45,211 nucleotides of DNA. Source: Emmonsiellopsis sp. PD_33. Taxonomy: Eukaryota; Ascomycota; Eurotiomycetes; Onygenales; Ajellomycetaceae. The notes below the pieces were generated by a model. The model was given only the letters and a program-made list of their open reading frames with translations. It was not told where the DNA came from and did no database searches. Position 1 is the stretch's first letter. Every line of letters begins with the position of its first letter. The position numbers were made by a program, and so were the translations under genes. Location: positions 1 to 45,211 of the forward strand of contig JANTQF010000289.1 in assembly GCA_032988165.1 (NCBI GenBank), written 5' to 3'. This document shows positions 1 through 8,643 of this stretch, piece by piece.

Positions 1-474
1 CGATGACAAACCCAAGAGCCTGATTGATTAATTGGCCCCGCGGGCAAAGGCAACGTTGATCTCGGGATGACTACATCGCAAAAAAGGGGAAGCTTCAACG
101 ACGATAAACTTAACATACATGTACCTGACGATCAACGATAACGATTAAAACGAAGAAAGTCATATACGTCCGCGATAGTTTTCTGATTGGCTGGTGAGTT
201 TTTTTGCTTGTTTTATGATTCGACTGGGAAGGTGGGATCTGACGTTGGGATTATAGGGACTTGCTTGGATTTGGTTGATTGCACTGCTCGTTTGCGGAGC
301 GTGGTGTATATATAATTGGAAAGGCGAGCTAGGGCTTTTCTCTCTTCTATAACTACCCGCGGAATTGAATTCCGATCAAATACATTCCCAGGGAGATTAG
401 GGGATATCATACAGAAACAAAAACAAACCCATTAAGAAGAAGACGACAAACAAGCAGGAAAAAAACAAGCAATA
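1..474. other. Upstream region of the dehydrogenase gene
   Basis: No gene is visible in this stretch. It is the 5' flank of the plus-strand dehydrogenase that starts at 475. The last 60 bases before the start codon are A-rich (many AAACAA and AAGAAG runs), as is common in fungal leaders. A short TATATATAA-like segment lies near 307-316. The small minus-strand open frame inside it has no recognisable motif. Confidence 0.6.
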
Positions 475-1816
475 ATGTCGCAACAGATACCCTCCTCCTC
501 CACTACTGGGAGCGGGGCTGGCGATAAAGATGGCACCGACCAGCCGATTGAACCCCAAGGGACAACCACTACCAGCCCAGAAACGCCATCATCAATGGCC
601 GCCTCAGCGGCCGCGGCAGAAAGAAAGCGGCCCAATGCCCTGCAAGAGATATTCTCTCTTAGCCGGTTCGTGACCGGCGCGGTAACCCATCCGCTGGAGA
701 ATATTCGCTACGTGAGCTCGATGATGCGGCAGATGGGTTCGAAGCTCATCGGGCAGAAGGGGTTTGATCCCGAGACGGATATTGGTGATTTGTCCGGGAG
801 GGTGGTGCTTGTTACTGGCGGTAAGGATTTCGTGATATATCATCAACCTTACCTCCCCATGTCCTTGTGCGTTTCGAAGAGAAAGATATCTAACAGCGTA
901 ATGAATGAATACAGGAACCAGCGGCCTGGGCAAACAAACCATCCTCCAGCTCTCCAAACACAACCCAGCAACCATCTACCTCGCCGCGCGCTCCGAATCC
1001 AAAGCCCTCTCCACAATCGCAGAGATAAAATCCTCCCTACCCCCGACCCAATCCGCCACCCTAAACATCCAGCACCTCCCCCTAGACCTCTCCTCCTTCG
1101 CCTCCATCCGCGCCGCCGCGACCCTCTTCACCTCCTCCTCAAAAAGACTACACACCCTCATCCTCAACGCCGGCGTCATGGCCCTAGACCCAGACACAAC
1201 CAGCGACGGCTACGAGATCCAATTCGGCACCAACTTCCTCGGCCACTTCCTCCTAACCAAACTCCTCCTCCCCACCTTGCTAGAAACCGCAAACTCATCC
1301 CCACACGCCGACGTCCGCGTGATCTCCATCTCCTCCTGGGCCTGGCAAATGGCACCCCTCCCTTGCCAATCCCCCCTGCAGACCATGACCTCCACGCCCG
1401 CCCTGCTGGCATCAAACACCTGGACCCGCTACGGCTGCTCAAAGGCCGCTAACGCGGCGCTCGCCGCGCAGCTTGCCCGGTTGTATCCGGAGCAGATCAC
1501 GGCGGTGTCTGTGCATCCGGGCCTGATACATACGAATCTGTATGGTGTGACGGAGGAGAAGAATCCGGTGGTTAGGGTTGGGGTGGCGGCGGTGGCGCCG
1601 TTGTTGACGGGGGAGAGGGAGGGGGCGTTGGGTCATTTGTGGGCGGTTGGGGTGGAGAGGGAGGTGTTGAGGGGCCCGGATGGGAGGGGGAATGGGGGCT
1701 ATTTTGAGCCGGTGGGGGTTAGGGCGAGGAATTGGTTTGTGGAGGATGAGGGGGTTGGGAGGGGGTTGTGGGAGTGGGCGGAGGGGGAGGTGAGGGGGTG
1801 GGTTGGTGATGATTGA
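475..1816 (+). CDS. Short-chain dehydrogenase/reductase (SDR), two exons
   Basis: Predicted NAD(P)-dependent oxidoreductase of the short-chain dehydrogenase family, closest in layout to the retinol-dehydrogenase/WWOX/TIC32-like group; the substrate cannot be told. Exons are 475-820 and 915-1816, giving 415 residues. The 94-nt intron (GTAAGG...ACAG) splits a glycine codon of the cofactor motif, and joining it gives TGGTSGLG at about residues 114-121 of the Rossmann fold. NAG follows at about 200-202, the catalytic serine region (ISISS) at about 252-256, the YxxxK pair as Y288 and K292, then the PG loop. An N-terminal extension of about 105 residues, rich in Ser, Thr and Ala, is not part of the fold and may be disordered. 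A second in-frame ATG at 595 would remove part of it. The codons are C-rich up to about 1450 and strongly G-rich after about 1490, with no break in frame. Confidence 0.9.
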
Positions 1817-1855
1817 TTGGATTTGACTTCGCAGTGAGGGGGTGGGGGTGGTGGT
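1609..1855 (+). other. Cluster of G-quadruplex-type motifs at the dehydrogenase 3' end
   Basis: The sense strand carries several runs fitting the pattern of four G-tracts of at least three bases with short loops: 1609-1632 (G5, G3, G5, G3), 1671-1698 (G4, G3, G5, G5), 1750-1772 (G5, G3, G5, G3), and more through about 1855 in the start of the 3' flank. They lie inside the coding sequence, so the mRNA itself could fold into G-quadruplexes. The motif is seen directly; any effect on translation, 3' processing or R-loop formation is inference. Confidence 0.6.
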
Positions 1856-2936
1856 TGTGTATATGCTACTCTTTGTCTTTCAAATGGATGATGATTCTTT
1901 CTGGGGTTTGTTTATATGGGTGATATCAGTATATGTATGTTCACTTTGGCCGCTGGAGCTGCCGCTGACAGCCTTGTAGGTGGCCCTGAGAGGAGTAGAA
2001 AGTGCGTTGGAACAAATATCATGAGATGAGAGGGAGAGGGGAGGTTTCTTTATCCCCTGCAAATAGGGCCCATGCATTTCTCCCCCCAGTATATATCTAT
2101 ATGAAATAACACAGTTAGCGCGTCTAGCCTCGCGCGCTGGCTACATAGTCTGGTGTTGATATCTACCTATCCACCCCTTGCACCTCCACACATAGCAACA
2201 CAAGAGACGCGAGATGAGGGCACAGCATGTATAGTTAGTGTTCTGGTGTCTGGACTTTTCTATGTTTCCTCTTTTATTCTCTTCTCCTTCCAATTTCATT
2301 TCATGTTGCTTGATTCTCCCTCTCTCGCTAACTGTTTTTTTACTTTTCTTCTCCTGCTCGTCTTATCACATATCCCATCTTCCCACTCCTAACAATCGCG
2401 CAGAGGAGGACGCCGGCCATTTGGCCGTGGTTGGCATCGCTTCTGTGGGTGCCATTTTTTGGGGGGAGGGGAAGGATGGATACGTCTAGTCCGTGCATGA
2501 CGGCGAGGGTAAGTTTGCTTCCTGGCTTTCCCTACAGATCTGCGGTGTTCGATTGGAGATTATAACTGCCCGATGGAGTGGGAGTGGTCGCAGACTTCCG
2601 CCCGACGAACCCGCAACTAGTGCAAGCCGGAGCGAACTGTGATATGTAGCCGCACTTCGATATCACCGCCTGTGGCTGTCCCCTAAGACTTCAATCCCAC
2701 CCTTGTTGGGACGAGGCCGATGGAGTCAGCTTCCTCCCAGAAGTCGCCAGGAGTCAACCGCTTCGGGGGAGACCCGGTTGGGTGTGTACTTTGTCGAGGG
2801 GAGAAATGCGCGCGCACATCTCGGATACGACTAGGAAGTCTAGGAAGCTCTCTGGGGGGAAGCGGAGTAGGATTTGGCCATGCAGGATATCCGTGACCGG
2901 TTTCCTTCCTTCGTTCCCGCTCCCTACTAGTACTCT
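1817..2936. other. Intergenic region after the dehydrogenase
   Basis: Contains the 3' flank of the dehydrogenase and then mixed sequence without a convincing gene. Pyrimidine-rich patches lie around 2255-2390. A short open frame from the ATG at 2720 to a stop near 2832 encodes a CxxC pair but has no clear intron that would continue it. I recognise nothing else here. Confidence 0.5.
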
Positions 2937-3227
2937 ATGGCTTCAGGGCCGGAGGCGGAATTCCTGGAGCCTATGGCCAGGTCAATCCTTGACGGTAATG
3001 AAAACGTGTTCCTCAGAGCCATCAGGAGGTGGCAATTAGAGCTGATAGCCCACGATAGGTGCGCCCTGGAAAACATCTTGCTTCGTGAGACGCGGGAGTG
3101 GACGCTGATGGCGGAGATTAAAAGCCTCCCTAACGGCCCACACAAGGCCTGGCTGTTGCAACAGAGACAATCCAGGAGCTCCTCCGGTCCGCATGGGCTT
3201 GTATTCAAGATCCAAACTGCATGCTAG
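2937..3227 (+). CDS. Possible small hypothetical protein (96 residues)
   Basis: An ATG-started open frame of 96 codons with balanced amino-acid use, rich in Glu, Arg and Leu in its middle third, as in a helical protein. I do not recognise a family. It ends about 80 bases before the paired CACGTG sites upstream of Nup53. No flanking introns could be fitted with confidence. It may be a real small gene, a fragment of a longer spliced one, or chance. Confidence 0.18.
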   Translation: MASGPEAEFLEPMARSILDGNENVFLRAIRRWQLELIAHDRCALENILLRETREWTLMAEIKSLPNGPHKAWLLQQRQSRSSSGPHGLVFKIQTAC

Positions 3228-3304
3228 TTGTGTATGGGACGAGTTGTTGTCGTTTGATATTCTCTGTTTTCCCTCTGGTTTTGTGGACGACGTTGGAGCT
3301 GGTC

Positions 3305-3332
3305 CACGTGACTTGATTAGAGCTAACACGTG
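3305..3332. promoter_or_regulatory. Paired CACGTG (E-box) sites upstream of Nup53
   Basis: Two CACGTG hexamers, at 3305-3310 and 3327-3332, are spaced 22 bp centre to centre (about two helical turns), and both are followed by A. CACGTG is the core site of basic helix-loop-helix factors of the Cbf1/Pho4/SREBP type in fungi. They lie about 390-420 bp before the proposed Nup53 start. The sites are seen directly; the binding factor is inferred. Confidence 0.35.
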
Positions 3333-3721
3333 ATATTTACTTTTTTGGATAAACCTCACCACCTCTCTCTATCCATGAAGTGAGAAGCAGTGTTTTGACA
3401 ACAGAACACTGTGTCGTGCCCGGCCAAGCAGTTTGTTGATTGCTGCAACTCCGTGCCTGTCTCCGGCTATACCGCGAACCTCGTGTTGCCATGGAGTACC
3501 ACGCTGTTCCTCTCGAGGAACGCGCAAGAGACGAGAAGGGGAATGTGTTGCCCTGGGGATATGTTTACAAAGAGTGAGAATTCCTTCTCGTAGCCTTCTG
3601 TGATGCCTATTGCCTTGTGTGCTATTTTTTCTTGCTTCTCTAGGCTTAATTTCCTTTCGCGCGGCCATTTGTGTTGTTTGCTTTCCTGTTTTGCTTTCCT
3701 CATCCATACACACCCTTGGTC

Positions 3722-4906
3722 ATGGCTAACATGCCCTCCCGCCCTAGTGAATCGCGCAATCCAAGACGTCCTCCGGAAGAGAGTGGTCCTTTTGGCAAAA
3801 GACGTGGTGGGCGGTTTAACTCAACGCGATCTGGAACTCGTACTGGGACGCCGGCCAGAAAAGAGAATCCCAACGTCGCAGAGTTCAGCAAACTTTTTGC
3901 GCAACAACAAGAACAAGAACAAACTCAATCGAAACTCCTTCCTCCTACCAACTCCACCTCCTCCGATTCGCCTAGAAAGTCCATTGAGAAAGTCGCGACG
4001 GAATGCATTCTCTACGGCTACAAGAGCAAAGATGTCGAATGGAAGGTCATCGACAAGTTCGAGCGCATCTCGCAGGGCATGATATGCGAAGATTACCCGA
4101 GAACAGACCCTGATACGACGCCCAAATATCCCCAGTTGCTGAGTGGTGGTGATGTCGTTATCCATTCAAATCTGTCCGCAGATGCGAACAGGAAAGCAAA
4201 ACGATACGCAGGAGGCTTCCATTGGATTAAGGTCACATTCGACTCTGCACCCGCCGCTGATAGAGCGTGCTTCTTTTCTCCGCAAGAGATCGATGGTTAC
4301 ATGATTTACTGCGAACCATACCATGGCCAAGGACCACAGCAAGATGCTCCTATCCCTAAAGACTCTATCGAAGCTGGTCGACCAAAACCAAAGTCGCACA
4401 CCTTAACGCCCTCCCAATCAAACATTTTCTTCCAGAACGCCGACCTTGATCGATCTACCCTACCTCGCTCTTTTACCGCCAACACATTCTCAAACAATGG
4501 AACGATAGATGATTCCGTCGCCTCGCAAAGATCAACAGCAACCGCTAGTTCAGCAACAGCCACCGACACAGCATCAAACAGTACTCTTCGCCAACGACAA
4601 ACCCAGCCTCAACCCCCCCCTGAACCACAACCAGAATCCGAATTTATGACCCACATACCCACAGTCCGTCGTGCTGTTTTGCGTCCGATTTCTGAAGCTC
4701 TACCTCCTCAACCCACCGTCGTCGAACGTGTTCTTCGATCGATACCGATATTGAGCTGGTTCACCGGTGATATTGTGGGCGATGGGCCTGTACTCCGTGA
4801 AGATGGAACTTTTGACAGCGACAAATCGAACGTCTACTGGCGGTTTTGGTATACGGTTGATATGCTTCTCGGAACTGACTTGTGTGGACTGAAGGAGGAA
4901 TCCTAA
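3722..4906 (+). CDS. nup53: Nucleoporin Nup53/Nup40 family (Nup35-type RRM)
   Basis: Predicted structural nucleoporin of 394 residues, the fungal counterpart of yeast Nup53/Nup59 and vertebrate Nup35, which links inner-ring nucleoporins to the pore membrane. The N-terminal 90 residues are basic and low complexity, with a Gln-rich patch near 60-70. An atypical RRM-like domain (the Nup35-type MPPN fold) spans about 90-205, with recognisable segments ECILYGYKS and GFHWIKVTF. A Ser/Thr/Pro-rich linker follows. The C-terminus (about 370-394) has aromatic and leucine residues spaced as in the membrane-binding amphipathic helix of this family. I chose the ATG at 3722 because the earlier in-frame ATG at 3671 adds a pyrimidine-encoded, leader-like stretch rich in Phe. 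The gene appears intron-free. It is convergent with egd1 downstream. Confidence 0.85.
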   Translation: MANMPSRPSESRNPRRPPEESGPFGKRRGGRFNSTRSGTRTGTPARKENPNVAEFSKLFAQQQEQEQTQSKLLPPTNSTSSDSPRKSIEKVATECILYGYKSKDVEWKVIDKFERISQGMICEDYPRTDPDTTPKYPQLLSGGDVVIHSNLSADANRKAKRYAGGFHWIKVTFDSAPAADRACFFSPQEIDGYMIYCEPYHGQGPQQDAPIPKDSIEAGRPKPKSHTLTPSQSNIFFQNADLDRSTLPRSFTANTFSNNGTIDDSVASQRSTATASSATATDTASNSTLRQRQTQPQPPPEPQPESEFMTHIPTVRRAVLRPISEALPPQPTVVERVLRSIPILSWFTGDIVGDGPVLREDGTFDSDKSNVYWRFWYTVDMLLGTDLCGLKEES

Positions 4907-6524
4907 TTTGGCTACGAAACCGGTTCACCACAACACTACGTAGGAGGAGCCTACCCAAATTGTTAAGATTTCTGATCTTCAGGCTGTTTCTTGCCTCCTA
5001 GTCCTTATCATATGGACCTTGCCACTCTCGGGACGATCTCTACTCATACATCCGACAGACCATTTCCATGAAATACGAGATCGACCCAAATCGACTGACC
5101 ACTGTCACGATCTCACAGAAGGCAGATTGTACCACGTCTCCATCACCTTCCGAGAAATCGATTATCATCTAGCTACAGCCTCGAAGCCAACGGCCTCGAA
5201 CGCGCCAGGCACCCTTACAAAACCTATCACCTATCAACCAGCTCTCCAATTGCTACCATCATAGAATGAAACCGTTTCATTCCTCTACTATTCTCTCCGT
5301 CATATTTCCTAGACATTACACCTCCTTATATCCCAACCCGGACAATTACTTCCATCCGCATATTCGTCCATTTTATTTCATGTGTTGTACCCTATCCTAT
5401 CTTCACTTTGGTTGAGAGCGACATACAAAAGAATGGCGTTATTTTGCTGGGTTGGTACTGTTATATGATATCATTTTCTTCCTACTTATTCCCTTCATGT
5501 ATGTATGTGAAGTGGCCTCACTGCTTCTTTGGCCCCGGTCTTCGCATTGTAGGGTAAAGAAAGCAGAGACGGGAAAACATTTCCCCTTTTTCGTTGAATT
5601 TGTTAATTGACATGACGCGGCCATGAATTTTCATCTTTACCCTTTTAGAACACATTACTACTGCTGTTTTTTTAATCTTTCCTCCATATTTTCTGACCTC
5701 TTATCAATATCTTTTTCCATGTGGCATGCATACCAAACTAGCTCTTATTTCTATTCTGCCCATTTAGTTCCCTAGCTGTATTCTTTCCCCCCTTTCAAAT
5801 TTTCGTCATTCGTCATAGAGAATGGGAGAATCGGAAACCATGCATAAATAAAGCTTATTAAGATTTGCGGGAATGTCTCGCCTATGTATACTTCCCCTTT
5901 ACATCTTTAAGACTGTTTATCCACTTAATGTGCACGCATAATACGTACAAATCAAGCAGGTGGCCAGAAATCTTCTTCCATTTGTATGTAGGCTTGGTAG
6001 ATATCACATCATTGGATGTATTTTCAGGAGCAACAATACAACACCTTGAGATAGGAGGCCGGGGATGGGGTTATTGTAGCTATGGCCGCTCGGATCTGGC
6101 TCCTTTGGCGGGGGGCATATCGTATCGTATGCAAGGGGGATATCCAGCATGGTAATAGATAAATGAAAAGGAGACTTCTGCAGCAATAGAAGGTCAGCTG
6201 AAATGGTGCAAATACTGTCCTTTCAAAGCAATGATGGTATATTTTATCTCTTGCTTTTCATTGAGAAATGAAACATAGGTATCATACCCAGAGCCCTCAA
6301 GGAGGAAGGTGAAAAACAAAATCGCTTCGACCCATGTCCTTGTTGTGGAACAAGGTAATGAATTAATTAAACAATAAGGAAAAGGGGGGGGGAGTGGAAT
6401 TTTTGCTGCTAAGGAATCGTTTTTTTTCCCTTTTCTTTCCATGTTTTAACAAGCCATTCATTTCATTTGAAGAGACGAACAAGACCGATACAAATTTGCT
6501 CCTTTAAAAAAAGTTCTCTCTCGC
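4907..6524. other. Convergent intergenic region (Nup53 and Egd1 3' flanks)
   Basis: About 1.6 kb between the stop codons of two convergent genes. It is T-rich on the plus strand (about 5270-5860) and later carries A/T homopolymers and a G-run near 6384-6393, as expected of 3' untranslated sequence. An 81-codon frame at 5019-5264 has no recognisable motif and most likely lies in the Nup53 3' UTR. No RNA gene was recognised. Confidence 0.55.
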
Positions 6525-7365
6525 TTATTCAACCTTGCTCTCAAAGTTCTCTCCGTCAACCAGATCGGGGATATCCTCGTCGTCCTCCTCGTCATCCTTC
6601 TTGTCCTCACCGCCTTCCTTCTTCTGCATGCTCTGGTAGCTCTCCGCGAGCTTGCGGAGGGAGGCCAGCGAGTCGGGGCCCAGTTGGTTGAGGATGCCGG
6701 GGACCAGCTCGGTGAGCTCCTTGTCTTCGCCGTTGCCGTAGATGGCGAAGGTGTTGCTGGGGACGGAGGCGTGGACTGTTTAACGGAAGAATTGGAGATG
6801 GTGGGAATATGTTAGTTGTGTGGTATCTCTTATTGGAGCTGTGTGTGGCATGCTGTTTCCAAGGTTGCGGAGTATATATGTAGGCTTTCGGGGGGAGGGT
6901 CAGAGATTGTAAACGCACCCTTGGGAGCAGCGAAGTGGATGACGTTTCCGTCCTCCTTGAACATGTTAACCTCCTCAATAGCCTGGATGGGCTGGACGTT
7001 CAGCTTCTTCAGCGACGTCTGCAGCTTCTTGTCATCGGTGCCGGACGACTTGTGGACCTTCTTCGTCTTGCGTCGTGGGGTACCCTTGCCTCTATACGGG
7101 ACAGAATCGAGCATTAGTCAACATGGGATATATACCCCGGTTGTTTGATATTGGAGATTCCGTTTCGAAGGCGGGGGGATGAGGTAATAATAGATGTATG
7201 TTACGTACCCTATATATCATCGCGGCGGTTAGTAACAATTTAATCATAAGGGATAAGTATCAGAACTAAGTCATTCAAGTCCATCCGGGGGCATGAATAG
7301 TGTGCCGGCGTCAACTTACCAATCCGCACGCTCTGCTGGAGTCTAGCCAACTTCGCCTGATCCAT
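6525..7365 (-). CDS. egd1: Nascent polypeptide-associated complex subunit beta (Egd1/BTF3)
   Basis: Beta subunit of the NAC heterodimer, which binds ribosomes near the exit tunnel and shields nascent chains in the cytosol. Exons on the minus strand are 7365-7320, a single base at 7209, 7091-6919 and 6775-6525, giving 156 residues, normal for the family. The N-terminal VRIGGKGTPRRK segment holds the ribosome-binding RRKxxKK motif. The NAC domain covers about residues 35-100, and the C-terminus is acidic. Introns start GTAAGT, GTACGT and GTGCGT and have branch sites TACTAAC (7228-7234), TGACTAAT (7113-7120) and AACTAAC (in the third intron). Without the one-base exon the frame is lost, unless the last acceptor shifts by two bases, which deletes one of the two invariant glycines. 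C-rich third positions suggest high expression. Confidence 0.92.
7209..7209 (-). other. egd1: Proposed one-nucleotide exon (G) of egd1
   Basis: On the minus strand the first intron runs 7319-7210 (GTAAGT ... TACTAAC ... ATATAG) and the second 7208-7092 (GTACGT ... TGACTAAT ... TATAG), leaving one G between them. Joining ATTG, G and AGGC gives Ile-Gly-Gly-Lys, matching the NAC-beta motif VRIGGKGT known from yeast to human (BTF3). The competing model is one 230-nt intron ending two bases further on, which gives Ile-Gly-Lys. It leaves a complete set of splice signals at 7208-7228 unexplained and loses a conserved residue. Confidence 0.72.
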
Positions 7366-8643
7366 GACGGGCAATTGGAGGGTCTAAAATGCGAAAATGC
7401 TCGAGAAATAAAAACCGACACTGGAAAGGTGGACAAGGCGAGACTAAACGTCAGCGGACTGTAATATAAGGCGTATATAGCAAAAGTTCCAAGCACAACC
7501 AGCCCGGCCGTCGCAAAAATTCGGGCGAATTAGCTCCGCACAACAATTCCAACACAAGGCAGACGGGCGATTTGTGGGGAAGCAGGCCGCACGGGCAGCG
7601 CGACAGGGGCGGGTTCGTTTTGGCCAAGGGGATAGAGGGCGACAGGGCCACGTACCGGATTAGACAGTGTTGAGCAGATGGATTCACGGGCTGGTGCTGA
7701 ATGGCGGCTGAGTTCGTCGTGCTTTCGAGGGTTTTTTTGCTTGTCGTTGAGTCTCGTCGTCGGTGCTGGCGGCTGAGTCAGCAGCTGGCTCGGAGGTATG
7801 TTTCTCCGACATCAATAGTTGCTAGTCTAAATGCGGTTAGACTTTTATCTGACGGGGAGAAATGTTAATCCGTGCCGCATGCTTTACCTTATTCCAACCT
7901 CCAGCTGCTTCTCTATTTGATCGTATGTGGAACAAGGATATCTTGTTGAGAGCTCATTTTCAATTTGAGAGCAGATAATATTGCTGATTGAACACTGTTG
8001 AGGCGGCAGATCCCGTCGAACACTCTAACTCTAACCCATAACCTACTACAGTACCGGCTGAAAGCCCTAACCAACCCTGTCCCCAAACTGTGCTGAGTGG
8101 GCGTGATTTTCACCTTTTTTCCCTGGCCCGAGAGACCAGTGGGAGGCGTGGAAGGTAAAAGAGTGATGAAAGTCGGGTTTACCTAAAGGACTATACAAGA
8201 AAGAAAGGAAGAGGGAGAGAGAAGAAAAAATGCAACGTGCGTCGAAGGATAGTTTAGACAACTGAGTATATACAGGAGAGCAAGTAGGATAAAGAAAGAC
8301 GCGACTGGAGTATGCAAAGGGTCCGGGTATAAATGATGGGTAAGAAATTTAACAAAGGCGACATCGTCGTCGGGGGTATCTAAGTAATGGGAAGGAGAAA
8401 CAAGGAACTGAGAAATAGTGAATATGCCAATGCGCTAGAAATTGAATGAAGGAAAGTAAGAGAGAGTAAGAGGGGGAGAAAGAAAGACAAGTAGAAACCT
8501 CACAGAGATGAAAATGTGAAAGCCTTCCCTCCCGTCTGTATAAAGAACCACGAAGGAGCTCCCATGATGTAAAAAGCTCTGTGTCCAATGTTTTCAAGAC
8601 AAAGCTCAGTAGTGCGATAAGTTTGTATATCACGAGGACGGTT
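7366..8643. other. Egd1 promoter and 3' flank of the transcription-factor gene
   Basis: About 1.3 kb between two tandem minus-strand genes. Read on the minus strand it contains long pyrimidine tracts (plus-strand purine tracts about 8195-8230 and 8448-8492), a frequent feature upstream of highly expressed fungal genes. It also carries an 11-bp palindrome around TGAGTCA, listed separately. I see no coding sequence here. Confidence 0.5.
7772..7782. promoter_or_regulatory. GCTGAGTCAGC palindrome (AP-1/Gcn4-type site)
   Basis: A perfect 11-bp palindrome with the core TGAGTCA at 7774-7780, about 410 bp upstream of the egd1 start on the minus strand. TGAGTCA is the site of bZIP factors such as Gcn4/CpcA, which regulate amino-acid and translation-linked genes in fungi. 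The palindrome is seen directly; use by CpcA at egd1 is inference. Confidence 0.4.

Noticed and set aside
3671..3721. Earlier in-frame ATG for Nup53 at 3671
   Set aside because: It would add 17 residues rich in Phe and Pro encoded by a pyrimidine-rich leader, unlike the basic low-complexity start of the family; the ATG at 3722 is preferred.
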